Positions 12,901 to 25,115 of a DNA stretch of 64,000 nt are shown here, in pieces; the stretch's first letter is position 1, and the number at the start of each line of letters is the position of its first letter. The notes beneath the pieces are model-generated. The model was given only the letters and a program-made list of their open reading frames with translations, was not told the DNA's origin and did not search any database. The stretch comes from Aphelocoma coerulescens (taxonomy: Eukaryota > Chordata > Aves > Passeriformes > Corvidae). Location: positions 310,001 through 374,000 of the forward strand of contig NW_027183507.1 in NCBI RefSeq assembly GCF_041296385.1. Reading direction: 5' to 3'. A program made the position numbers and the translations under genes.

Positions 12901-13014
12901 GGTGGCTGGGAGTTGGTGCCAGCGGCTGGGGGAGCAGCAGCAGGGACTGTGTGTGGACAGTGCCATGGCCACTTGTGTGGCCACTGGTGTCTCTGTGCCA
13001 GGCACAGCCGTGGT
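9910..13014 (+). repeat. Satellite unit 5, hybrid unit carrying a solo LTR
   Basis: The left half has marker T at 10863, as in the third unit of each trimer. The right half has the minisatellite haplotype and solo LTR (11940-12771) of the first unit of each trimer. It looks like the product of an exchange between two unit types. Confidence 0.95.
11940..12771 (-). mobile_element. Solo LTR 2
   Basis: Same 832-bp sequence, same insertion base and same ACAAA duplication as solo LTR 1. It lies only 5,373 bp from LTR 1, where the other neighbouring LTRs are 7,641 and 7,565 bp apart, because its host unit is a hybrid. Confidence 0.97.
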
Positions 13015-15282
13015 GTGTAACACCGGCTCTGGGTCCTTTGGCTGTGCAGGTGGCAGTCACGGCCTGGAGCAGGGCTGCTCCCGGGGGACAGCCTGGGGCA
13101 GGAGGCTGCTGGAGATTCATTCCCCACACTCCTTGTCATGAGGTGCTCAGAGTGATTGGAAAGGCTGTTGGCAGCAGGCAGTTCTCTGGGTTCAAGCTGT
13201 GGAGCTGTCAGCGGGAATGCAAAGGCCAAGCTGGTGAGCCTTTTGTCCTGGTGCCTTTAGTGTGTGAGCAGTCCCTGGTGCCGTTGTCTTTGGATCCTGA
13301 GTGTGGGAGAGGCAAGGCTTAGGATGGTGCGTAGAGCTGAGAAGGAAAGTGCCGAGAGCAGCGTGTGTGCTGCTGCTTTGAGGGGTGCAGTTGAAGTTGT
13401 AGGCAGCAAGAGCTTTCTCAGCTGGCCCTTTTGTGAGCTCTGCTTTTGCCAGATGACTTCCATCTTACCCTCTTACCATCTTAGCCTCTCATTTTTGCAT
13501 ATCCCAAACCCCCTTCCAAACATCCAGCAGCTGCTTGTAAAGAAGAAGTCCTAGAACAAAAAGCCAGTGCTGCCTTTCATAGCCCCTTTGCTGTCTATGA
13601 AGTAGAGGAAAGAAGCTAGTGAGACGCACTTTCTTTCTCAACTCCATAGAGCGCATCCTTCTCTCAAGGTGGCAGAGTCCTTGGCGGAAGTGAAGCATCT
13701 GCAGCTGCAGTTCAGACTGAGAGATGTGCCAGGACAGGAAACATTTGCTGACCTTCCCTGTTCCCTGTGCAACATGATTCTCGCATCCCAGTCACTTTCA
13801 CATACCTTCGGTATCCCTGAGTCCAAGCAGCTAAAGCTCACAGAGACAGAAGTGTCAGGAAGGAAAACGTTCCAAAAGCACCCCCTTCTCTTATCAGCAT
13901 ATAAATTGTGCACAACAGGCTGCGGCACCGAACCTTCCTTCTCAGATAGACATGCCATCACACTTTTCACTCTTGCAGCTCGGTTGAAAAGCTCCAGCAG
14001 CTGCTCCCGCAATAGCAAAAGGTTCTAGAAGTGAAAGCCAGTTTGGGGCTGCACCTTCTCCTTGCCGCATGTAAGCCACACCAAACTCCCTGATGCACTC
14101 TGTCCTCCCCTTCTCAAAGGAGTAGACGGTGGCATCAGGACACACCTGTGTCCCAGCAGCTGGGTGCCCAGCTGGGAGCAGGAGCAGGGCTGGGGCTGCT
14201 CCCAAAGTTGCCCCGCCCCAATGCCAGAGCCGGACATATGCTGAGGGGGGGCTGGATCAGGCTTTATTGTCCAGCTGCATGCCAGGAGTGAGCACAAAAT
14301 CTACCTGCATTCTCTGCAGCATGCCATCCTGGAGCAGAGCCATTGCCAAAGGAAGCCGTCAGCCCGTGCCAAGCCAGTGCCGGAGTGGGATCCTAGCAGC
14401 ACCTGTGGAAGCCGGGAGAGAGGAGCCCACCTGGAGCAGGTTCGTGCAGGATTAATCATCCCGTGGCTTCCCACCAGGGTCCTGTTGCTTCCAAAAGGCC
14501 CCACAGTGTCACTGTGGCCCCTCGGTTCCACCAGGTTCCATAGCGTCACTGTGGTGCCCAGGGTTCCGTCAGCTTCGCCAGCATCCCCACGGTCTGCAGA
14601 GCTCCCCGAGCTTCTGTGGTGTCACAGTGGAGGCAGGGTTGCATCAGGTTCCATAGCATCAGCACGGTCTCCAGGGCTCCCAGAGGTTCTGTGGTGTCAC
14701 AGTGGAGGCAGGGTTGCATCAGGTTCCATAGCATCACCACAGTCTCCAGGGCTCCCCGAGCTTCTGTGGTGTCACAGTGGAGGCAGGGTTGCATCAGGTT
14801 CCATAGCATCAGCACGGTCTCCAGGGCTCCCAGAGGTTCTGTGGTGTCACAGAGGAGGCAGGGTTGCATCAGGTTCCATAGCATCACCACGGTCTCCAGG
14901 GCTCCCAGAGGTTCTGTGGTGTCACAGAGGAGGCAGGGTTGCATCAGGTTCAATAGCATCAGCACGGTCTCCAGGGCTCCCCTGAGCTTCTGTGGTGGTG
15001 TCACAGAGGAGCCAGGCTTCCTTGTAGTTCCCCAGCATCACAAAGGCTCTCCTGGGAGCCACGGGTCACAAAGCACCGTGGGCTCTGTGCAGCCCCGCTG
15101 TGTCACAATGGCCGCTGGCTTCCACGAGCCCCCGCAGTGTCCCAGTGGGCCCCGTGGCTTTAGGAGTGGGTGGCTGGGAGTTGGTGCCAGCGGCTGGGGG
15201 AGCAGCAGCAGGGACTGTGTGTGGACAGTGCCATGGCCACTTGTGTGGCCACTGGTGTCTCTGTGCCAGGCACAGCCGTGGT
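13015..15282 (+). repeat. Satellite unit 6
   Basis: Markers T at 14173 (cagcTggg) and C at 14360, shared only with the units starting at 20656 and 28221. Five minisatellite copies in the same variant order as those two units. Confidence 0.95.
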
Positions 15283-17550
15283 GTGTAACACCGGCTCTGG
15301 GTCCTTTGGCTGTGCAGGTGGCAGTCACGGCCTGGAGCAGGGCTGCTCCCGGGGGACAGCCTGGGGCAGGAGGCTGCTGGAGATTCATTCCCCACACTCC
15401 TTGTCATGAGGTGCTCAGAGTGATTGGAAAGGCTGTTGGCAGCAGGCAGTTCTCTGGGTTCAAGCTGTGGAGCTGTCAGCGGGAATGCAAAGGCCAAGCT
15501 GGTGAGCCTTTTGTCCTGGTGCCTTTAGTGTGTGAGCAGTCCCTGGTGCCGTTGTCTTTGGATCCTGAGTGTGGGAGAGGCAAGGCTTAGGATGGTGCGT
15601 AGAGCTGAGAAGGAAAGTGCCGAGAGCAGCGTGTGTGCTGCTGCTTTGAGGGGTGCAGTTGAAGTTGTAGGCAGCAAGAGCTTTCTCAGCTGGCCCTTTT
15701 GTGAGCTCTGCTTTTGCCAGATGACTTCCATCTTACCCTCTTACCATCTTAGCCTCTCATTTTTGCATATCCCAAACCCCCTTCCAAACATCCAGCAGCT
15801 GCTTGTAAAGAAGAAGTCCTAGAACAAAAAGCCAGTGCTGCCTTTCATAGCCCCTTTGCTGTCTATGAAGTAGAGGAAAGAAGCTAGTGAGACGCACTTT
15901 CTTTCTCAACTCCATAGAGCGCATCCTTCTCTCAAGGTGGCAGAGTCCTTGGCGGAAGTGAAGCATCTGCAGCTGCAGTTCAGACTGAGAGATGTGCCAG
16001 GACAGGAAACATTTGCTGACCTTCCCTGTTCCCTGTGCAACATGATTCTCGCATCCCAGTCACTTTCACATACCTTCGGTATCCCTGAGTCCAAGCAGCT
16101 AAAGCTCACAGAGACAGAAGTGTCAGGAAGGAAAACGTTCCAAAAGCACCCCCTTCTCTTATCAGCATATAAATTGTGCACAACAGGCTGCGGCACCGAA
16201 CCTTCCTTCTCAGATAGACATGCCATCACACTTTTTACTCTTGCAGCTCGGTTGAAAAGCTCCAGCAGCTGCTCCCGCAATAGCAAAAGGTTCTAGAAGT
16301 GAAAGCCAGTTTGGGGCTGCACCTTCTCCTTGCCGCATGTAAGCCACACCAAACTCCCTGATGCACTCTGTCCTCCCCTTCTCAAAGGAGTAGACGGTGG
16401 CATCAGGACACACCTGTGTCCCAGCAGCTGGGTGCCCAGCCGGGAGCAGGAGCAGGGCTGGGGCTGCTCCCAAAGTTGCCCCGCCCCAATGCCAGAGCCG
16501 GACATATGCTGAGGGGGGGCTGGATCAGGCTTTATTGTCCAGCTGCATGCCAGGAGTGAGCACAAAATCTACCTGCATTCTCTGCAGCATGCCATCCTGG
16601 AGCAGAGCCATTGCCAAAGGAAGCCGTGAGCCCGTGCCAAGCCAGTGCCGGAGTGGGATCCTAGCAGCACCTGTGGAAGCCGGGAGAGAGGAGCCCACCT
16701 GGAGCAGGTTCGTGCAGGATTAATCATCCCGTGGCTTCCCACCAGGGTCCTGTTGCTTCCAAAAGGCCCCACAGTGTCACTGTGGCCCCTCGGTTCCACC
16801 AGGTTCCATAGCGTCACTGTGGTGCCCAGGGTTCCGTCAGCTTCGCCAGCATCCCCACGGTCTGCAGAGCTCCCCGAGCTTCTGTGGTGTCACAGTGGAG
16901 GCAGGGTTGCATCAGGTTCCATAGCATCAGCACGGTCTCCAGGGCTCCCAGAGGTTCTGTGGTGTCACAGTGGAGGCAGGGTTGCATCAGGTTCCATAGC
17001 ATCACCACAGTCTCCAGGGCTCCCTGAGCTTCTGTGGTGTCACAGTGGAGGCAGGGTTGCATCAGGTTCCATAGCATCAGCACGGTCTCCAGGGCTCCCA
17101 GAGGTTCTGTGGTGTCACAGAGGAGGCAGGGTTGCATCAGGTTCCATAGCATCAGCACGGTCTCCAGGGCTCCCAGAGGTTCTGTGGTGTCACAGAGGAG
17201 GCAGGGTTGCATCAGGTTCCATAGCATCACCACGGTCTCCAGGGCTCCCCTGAGCTTCTGTGGTGGTGTCACAGAGGAGCCAGGCTTCCTTGTAGTTCCC
17301 CAGCATCACAAAGGCTCTCCTGGGAGCCACGGGTCACAAAGCACCGTGGGCTCTGTGCAGCCCCGCTGTGTCACAATGGCCGCTGGCTTCCACGAGCCCC
17401 CGCAGTGTCCCAGTGGGCCCCGTGGCTTTAGGAGTGGGTGGCTGGGAGTTGGTGCCAGCGGCTGGGGGAGCAGCAGCAGGGACTGTGTGTGGACAGTGCC
17501 ATGGCCACTTGTGTGGCCACTGGTGTCTCTGTGCCAGGCACAGCCGTGGT
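15283..17550 (+). repeat. Satellite unit 7
   Basis: Marker T at 16236. Five minisatellite copies, where the corresponding units of the next two trimers have four. Confidence 0.95.
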
Positions 17551-20500
17551 GTGTAACACCGGCTCTGGGTCCTTTGGCTGTGCAGGTGGCAGTCACGGCC
17601 TGGAGCAGGGCTGCTCCCGGGGGACAGCCTGGGGCAGGAGGCTGCTGGAGATTCATTCCCCACACTCCTTGTCATGAGGTGCTCAGAGTGATTGGAAAGG
17701 CTGTTGGCAGCAGGCAGTTCTCTGGGTTCAAGCTGTGGAGCTGTCAGCGGGAATGCAAAGGCCAAGCTGGTGAGCCTTTTGTCCTGGTGCCTTTAGTGTG
17801 TGAGCAGTCCCTGGTGCCGTTGTCTTTGGATCCTGAGTGTGGGAGAGGCAAGGCTTAGGATGGTGCGTAGAGCTGAGAAGGAAAGTGCCGAGAGCAGCGT
17901 GTGTGCTGCTGCTTTGAGGGGTGCAGTTGAAGTTGTAGGCAGCAAGAGCTTTCTCAGCTGGCCCTTTTGTGAGCTCTGCTTTTGCCAGATGACTTCCATC
18001 TTACCCTCTTACCATCTTAGCCTCTCATTTTTGCATATCCCAAACCCCCTTCCAAACATCCAGCAGCTGCTTGTAAAGAAGAAGTCCTAGAACAAAAAGC
18101 CAGTGCTGCCTTTCATAGCCCCTTTGCTGTCTATGAAGTAGAGGAAAGAAGCTAGTGAGACGCACTTTCTTTCTCAACTCCATAGAGCGCATCCTTCTCT
18201 CAAGGTGGCAGAGTCCTTGGCGGAAGTGAAGCATCTGCAGCTGCAGTTCAGACTGAGAGATGTGCCAGGACAGGAAACATTTGCTGACCTTCCCTGTTCC
18301 CTGTGCAACATGATTCTCGCATCCCAGTCACTTTCACATACCTTCGGTATCCCTGAGTCCAAGCAGCTAAAGCTCACAGAGACAGAAGTGTCAGGAAGGA
18401 AAACGTTCCAAAAGCACCCCCTTCTCTTATCAGCATATAAATTGTGCACAACAGGCTGCGGCACCGAACCTTCCTTCTCAGATAGACATGCCATCACACT
18501 TTTCACTCTTGCAGCTCGGTTGAAAAGCTCCAGCAGCTGCTCCCGCAATAGCAAAAGGTTCTAGAAGTGAAAGCCAGTTTGGGGCTGCACCTTCTCCTTG
18601 CCGCATGTAAGCCACACCAAACTCCCTGATGCACTCTGTCCTCCCCTTCTCAAAGGAGTAGACGGTGGCATCAGGACACACCTGTGTCCCAGCAGCTGGG
18701 TGCCCAGCCGGGAGCAGGAGCAGGGCTGGGGCTGCTCCCAAAGTTGCCCCGCCCCAATGCCAGAGCCGGACATATGCTGAGGGGGGGCTGGATCAGGCTT
18801 TATTGTCCAGCTGCATGCCAGGAGTGAGCACAAAATCTACCTGCATTCTCTGCAGCATGCCATCCTGGAGCAGAGCCATTGCCAAAGGAAGCCGTGAGCC
18901 CGTGCCAAGCCAGTGCCGGAGTGGGATCCTAGCAGCACCTGTGGAAGCCGGGAGAGAGGAGCCCACCTGGAGCAGGTTCGTGCAGGATTAATCATCCCGT
19001 GGCTTCCCACCAGGGTCCTGTTGCTTCCAAAAGGCCCCACAGTGTCACTGTGGCCCCTCGGTTCCACCAGGTTCCATAGCGTCACTGTGGTGCCCAGGGT
19101 TCCGTCAGCTTCGCCAGCATCCCCACGGTCTGCAGAGCTCCCCGAGCTTCTGTGGTGTCACAGTGGAGGCAGGGTTGCATCAGGTTCCATAGCATCAGCA
19201 CGGTCTCCAGGGCTCCCAGAGGTTCTGTGGTGTCACAGTGGAGGCAGGGTTGCATCAGGTTCCATAGCATCACCACAGTCTCCAGGGCTCCCCGAGCTTC
19301 TGTGGTGTCACAGTGGAGGCAGGGTTGCATCAGGTTCCATAGCATCAGCACGGTCTCCAGGGCTCCCAGAGGTTCTGTGGTGTCACAGAGGAGGCAGGGT
19401 TGCATCAGGTTCCATAGCATCACCACGGTCTCCAGGGCTCCAAGAGCTTCTGTGGTGTCACAGAGGAGGCAGGGTTGCATCAGGTTCAATAGCATCAGCA
19501 CGGTCTCCAGGGCTCCCCTGAGCTTCTGTGGTGGTGTCACAGAGGAGCCAGGCTTCCTTGTAGTTCCCCAGCATCACAAATGTCGAAATTGATGGCGATG
19601 ATGGTGATGAGGGTGTGGGTTCGGTCGGGCCCGGCTGGAGATGGACGGCGACGAGAGATCTCTATAAGCAGGTCTTTGGAGCATGCAGTTTATTGCAGAG
19701 GGCGTGGGTACAGGGGCACTGCTTAGAGCTGCCAGCTGCAGCTCCAAGCAGGCCCAAGGTGTAAGAGAGGGAGAGAGAGTGAGCGAGAGAGCTAGAGCAA
19801 GAGGCTGAGAGCTAAGAGTGTAAAGAGCAAGAGAGACAAACTAAGAGGAGAGCTGAATTAAGAGGAAGAAGAAGAGCAAGAGAGTTACTAAGAGAGCTAC
19901 TAAGAGGAGAAGAGCATTACTAAGAGAGCTACTAAGAGAGTTACTAAGAGCGTTACTAAGAGGAGAAGAGCATTACTAAGAGGAGAGGAGTTAAGAGAGC
20001 GAGGAGCTTGTTACAATACAATAAATCATCTTCTGTAGTGAATATTCTAATTCTCAGTAGCCAATCTAATACAAGGTACAAATCCTATAGCATTTACATA
20101 CAGCCTATAAGAGTTCTTACATTACCATAGAGTGTTACATTTTAACTTCTAAAAACTACTCTTTGGACCCCTTCTGCTGAGCTAGTAGGGTCTGCTCTGA
20201 CCCTTGGACCTGTCTGCAAGCAGAGGGTATTGTTCAATCAAGAGGGGATTACCTTCAGCCGGCTATACCATTGTTTTCCAGTTGTTCAGTAACTAAGACT
20301 CTATATCTCAAAGATGGCCTTCATTTCGATGTCGCTCACAGTTTTCATATTCCCAGAATCTTTTGTGAGGCAATCATATTTATAAGGCTTTCCTGTTTCA
20401 TCTTCCCCAACAACAAAGGCTCTCCTGGGAGCCACGGGTCACAAAGCACCGTGGGCTCTGTGCAGCCCCGCTGTGTCACAATGGCCGCTGGCTTCCACGA

Positions 20501-20655
20501 GCCCCCGCAGTGTCCCAGTGGGCCCCGTGGCTTTAGGAGTGGGTGGCTGGGAGTTGGTGCCAGCGGCTGGGGGAGCAGCAGCAGGGACTGTGTGTGGACA
20601 GTGCCATGGCCACTTGTGTGGCCACTGGTGTCTCTGTGCCAGGCACAGCCGTGGT
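17551..20655 (+). repeat. Satellite unit 8, carrying a solo LTR
   Basis: Interrupted by the solo LTR at 19581-20412. It is first in the second trimeric block and matches units 3 and 11 at all markers I checked. Confidence 0.96.
19581..20412 (-). mobile_element. Solo LTR 3
   Basis: Same sequence, site and target duplication as the others; no difference from solo LTRs 1 and 2 seen by eye. Confidence 0.97.
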
Positions 20656-22923
20656 GTGTAACACCGGCTCTGGGTCCTTTGGCTGTGCAGGTGGCAGTCA
20701 CGGCCTGGAGCAGGGCTGCTCCCGGGGGACAGCCTGGGGCAGGAGGCTGCTGGAGATTCATTCCCCACACTCCTTGTCATGAGGTGCTCAGAGTGATTGG
20801 AAAGGCTGTTGGCAGCAGGCAGTTCTCTGGGTTCAAGCTGTGGAGCTGTCAGCGGGAATGCAAAGGCCAAGCTGGTGAGCCTTTTGTCCTGGTGCCTTTA
20901 GTGTGTGAGCAGTCCCTGGTGCCGTTGTCTTTGGATCCTGAGTGTGGGAGAGGCAAGGCTTAGGATGGTGCGTAGAGCTGAGAAGGAAAGTGCCGAGAGC
21001 AGCGTGTGTGCTGCTGCTTTGAGGGGTGCAGTTGAAGTTGTAGGCAGCAAGAGCTTTCTCAGCTGGCCCTTTTGTGAGCTCTGCTTTTGCCAGATGACTT
21101 CCATCTTACCCTCTTACCATCTTAGCCTCTCATTTTTGCATATCCCAAACCCCCTTCCAAACATCCAGCAGCTGCTTGTAAAGAAGAAGTCCTAGAACAA
21201 AAAGCCAGTGCTGCCTTTCATAGCCCCTTTGCTGTCTATGAAGTAGAGGAAAGAAGCTAGTGAGACGCACTTTCTTTCTCAACTCCATAGAGCGCATCCT
21301 TCTCTCAAGGTGGCAGAGTCCTTGGCGGAAGTGAAGCATCTGCAGCTGCAGTTCAGACTGAGAGATGTGCCAGGACAGGAAACATTTGCTGACCTTCCCT
21401 GTTCCCTGTGCAACATGATTCTCGCATCCCAGTCACTTTCACATACCTTCGGTATCCCTGAGTCCAAGCAGCTAAAGCTCACAGAGACAGAAGTGTCAGG
21501 AAGGAAAACGTTCCAAAAGCACCCCCTTCTCTTATCAGCATATAAATTGTGCACAACAGGCTGCGGCACCGAACCTTCCTTCTCAGATAGACATGCCATC
21601 ACACTTTTCACTCTTGCAGCTCGGTTGAAAAGCTCCAGCAGCTGCTCCCGCAATAGCAAAAGGTTCTAGAAGTGAAAGCCAGTTTGGGGCTGCACCTTCT
21701 CCTTGCCGCATGTAAGCCACACCAAACTCCCTGATGCACTCTGTCCTCCCCTTCTCAAAGGAGTAGACGGTGGCATCAGGACACACCTGTGTCCCAGCAG
21801 CTGGGTGCCCAGCTGGGAGCAGGAGCAGGGCTGGGGCTGCTCCCAAAGTTGCCCCGCCCCAATGCCAGAGCCGGACATATGCTGAGGGGGGGCTGGATCA
21901 GGCTTTATTGTCCAGCTGCATGCCAGGAGTGAGCACAAAATCTACCTGCATTCTCTGCAGCATGCCATCCTGGAGCAGAGCCATTGCCAAAGGAAGCCGT
22001 CAGCCCGTGCCAAGCCAGTGCCGGAGTGGGATCCTAGCAGCACCTGTGGAAGCCGGGAGAGAGGAGCCCACCTGGAGCAGGTTCGTGCAGGATTAATCAT
22101 CCCGTGGCTTCCCACCAGGGTCCTGTTGCTTCCAAAAGGCCCCACAGTGTCACTGTGGCCCCTCGGTTCCACCAGGTTCCATAGCGTCACTGTGGTGCCC
22201 AGGGTTCCGTCAGCTTCGCCAGCATCCCCACGGTCTGCAGAGCTCCCCGAGCTTCTGTGGTGTCACAGTGGAGGCAGGGTTGCATCAGGTTCCATAGCAT
22301 CAGCACGGTCTCCAGGGCTCCCAGAGGTTCTGTGGTGTCACAGTGGAGGCAGGGTTGCATCAGGTTCCATAGCATCACCACAGTCTCCAGGGCTCCCCGA
22401 GCTTCTGTGGTGTCACAGTGGAGGCAGGGTTGCATCAGGTTCCATAGCATCAGCACGGTCTCCAGGGCTCCCAGAGGTTCTGTGGTGTCACAGAGGAGGC
22501 AGGGTTGCATCAGGTTCCATAGCATCACCACGGTCTCCAGGGCTCCCAGAGGTTCTGTGGTGTCACAGAGGAGGCAGGGTTGCATCAGGTTCAATAGCAT
22601 CAGCACGGTCTCCAGGGCTCCCCTGAGCTTCTGTGGTGGTGTCACAGAGGAGCCAGGCTTCCTTGTAGTTCCCCAGCATCACAAAGGCTCTCCTGGGAGC
22701 CACGGGTCACAAAGCACCGTGGGCTCTGTGCAGCCCCGCTGTGTCACAATGGCCGCTGGCTTCCACGAGCCCCCACAGTGTCCCAGTGGGCCCCGTGGCT
22801 TTAGGAGTGGGTGGCTGGGAGTTGGTGCCAGCGGCTGGGGGAGCAGCAGCAGGGACTGTGTGTGGACAGTGCCATGGCCACTTGTGTGGCCACTGGTGTC
22901 TCTGTGCCAGGCACAGCCGTGGT
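20656..22923 (+). repeat. Satellite unit 9
   Basis: Markers T at 21814 and C at 22001, as in units 6 and 12. It has a private A at 22775. Confidence 0.95.
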
Positions 22924-25115
22924 GTGTAACACCGGCTCTGGGTCCTTTGGCTGTGCAGGTGGCAGTCACGGCCTGGAGCAGGGCTGCTCCCGGGGGACAG
23001 CCTGGGGCAGGAGGCTGCTGGAGATTCATTCCCCACACTCCTTGTCATGAGGTGCTCAGAGTGATTGGAAAGGCTGTTGGCAGCAGGCAGTTCTCTGGGT
23101 TCAAGCTGTGGAGCTGTCAGCGGGAATGCAAAGGCCAAGCTGGTGAGCCTTTTGTCCTGGTGCCTTTAGTGTGTGAGCAGTCCCTGGTGCCGTTGTCTTT
23201 GGATCCTGAGTGTGGGAGAGGCAAGGCTTAGGATGGTGCGTAGAGCTGAGAAGGAAAGTGCCGAGAGCAGCGTGTGTGCTGCTGCTTTGAGGGGTGCAGT
23301 TGAAGTTGTAGGCAGCAAGAGCTTTCTCAGCTGGCCCTTTTGTGAGCTCTGCTTTTGCCAGATGACTTCCATCTTACCCTCTTACCATCTTAGCCTCTCA
23401 TTTTTGCATATCCCAAACCCCCTTCCAAACATCCAGCAGCTGCTTGTAAAGAAGAAGTCCTAGAACAAAAAGCCAGTGCTGCCTTTCATAGCCCCTTTGC
23501 TGTCTATGAAGTAGAGGAAAGAAGCTAGTGAGACGCACTTTCTTTCTCAACTCCATAGAGCGCATCCTTCTCTCAAGGTGGCAGAGTCCTGGCGGAAGTG
23601 AAGCATCTGCAGCTGCAGTTCAGACTGAGAGATGTGCCAGGACAGGAAACATTTGCTGACCTTCCCTGTTCCCTGTGCAACATGATTCTCGCATCCCAGT
23701 CACTTTCACATACCTTCGGTATCCCTGAGTCCAAGCAGCTAAAGCTCACAGAGACAGAAGTGTCAGGAAGGAAAACGTTCCAAAAGCACCCCCTTCTCTT
23801 ATCAGCATATAAATTGTGCACAACAGGCTGCGGCACCGAACCTTCCTTCTCAGATAGACATGCCATCACACTTTTTACTCTTGCAGCTCGGTTGAAAAGC
23901 TCCAGCAGCTGCTCCCGCAATAGCAAAAGGTTCTAGAAGTGAAAGCCAGTTTGGGGCTGCACCTTCTCCTTGCCGCATGTAAGCCACACCAAACTCCCTG
24001 ATGCACTCTGTCCTCCCCTTCTCAAAGGAGTAGACGGTGGCATCAGGACACACCTGTGTCCCAGCAGCTGGGTGCCCAGCCGGGAGCAGGAGCAGGGCTG
24101 GGGCTGCTCCCAAAGTTGCCCCGCCCCAATGCCAGAGCCGGACATATGCTGAGGGGGGGCTGGATCAGGCTTTATTGTCCAGCTGCATGCCAGGAGTGAG
24201 CACAAAATCTACCTGCATTCTCTGCAGCATGCCATCCTGGAGCAGAGCCATTGCCAAAGGAAGCCGTGAGCCCGTGCCAAGCCAGTGCCGGAGTGGGATC
24301 CTAGCAGCACCTGTGGAAGCCGGGAGAGAGGAGCCCACCTGGAGCAGGTTCGTGCAGGATTAATCATCCCGTGGCTTCCCACCAGGGTCCTGTTGCTTCC
24401 AAAAGGCCCCACAGTGTCACTGTGGCCCCTCGGTTCCACCAGGTTCCATAGCGTCACTGTGGTGCCCAGGGTTCCGTCAGCTTCGCCAGCATCCCCACGG
24501 TCTGCAGAGCTCCCCGAGCTTCTGTGGTGTCACAGTGGAGGCAGGGTTGCATCAGGTTCCATAGCATCAGCACGGTCTCCAGGGCTCCCAGAGGTTCTGT
24601 GGTGTCACAGTGGAGGCAGGGTTGCATCAGGTTCCATAGCATCACCACAGTCTCCAGGGCTCCCTGAGCTTCTGTGGTGTCACAGTGGAGGCAGGGTTGC
24701 ATCAGGTTCCATAGCATCAGCACGGTCTCCAGGGCTCCCAGAGGTTCTGTGGTGTCACAGAGGAGGCAGGGTTGCATCAGGTTCAATAGCATCAGCACGG
24801 TCTCCAGGGCTCCCCTGAGCTTCTGTGGTGGTGTCACAGAGGAGCCAGGCTTCCTTGTAGTTCCCCAGCATCACAAAGGCTCTCCTGGGAGCCACGGGTC
24901 ACAAAGCACCGTGGGCTCTGTGCAGCCCCGCTGTGTCACAATGGCCGCTGGCTTCCACGAGCCCCCGCAGTGTCCCAGTGGGCCCCGTGGCTTTAGGAGT
25001 GGGTGGCTGGGAGTTGGTGCCAGCGGCTGGGGGAGCAGCAGCAGGGACTGTGTGTGGACAGTGCCATGGCCACTTGTGTGGCCACTGGTGTCTCTGTGCC
25101 AGGCACAGCCGTGGT
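22924..25115 (+). repeat. Satellite unit 10 (2,192 bp)
   Basis: Four minisatellite copies instead of five, and a private 1-nt deletion in the run near 23590. Marker T at 23876. The single-base loss is what shortens and shifts the open frames there, which argues against any of them being maintained. Confidence 0.95.

Larger units (their letters stand above)
9910..17550 (+). repeat. Higher-order repeat block A (three units, 7,641 bp)
   Basis: Order: LTR-bearing unit, unit with T at 14173 and C at 14360, unit with T at 16236. The same order follows twice more. This block differs from the next two in having five rather than four minisatellite copies in its third unit, and a hybrid first unit. 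Confidence 0.85.
17551..25115 (+). repeat. Higher-order repeat block B (three units, 7,565 bp)
   Basis: Same unit order as block A. The 76-bp length difference is one lost 75-bp minisatellite copy plus a 1-nt deletion, both in its third unit. Confidence 0.88.
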
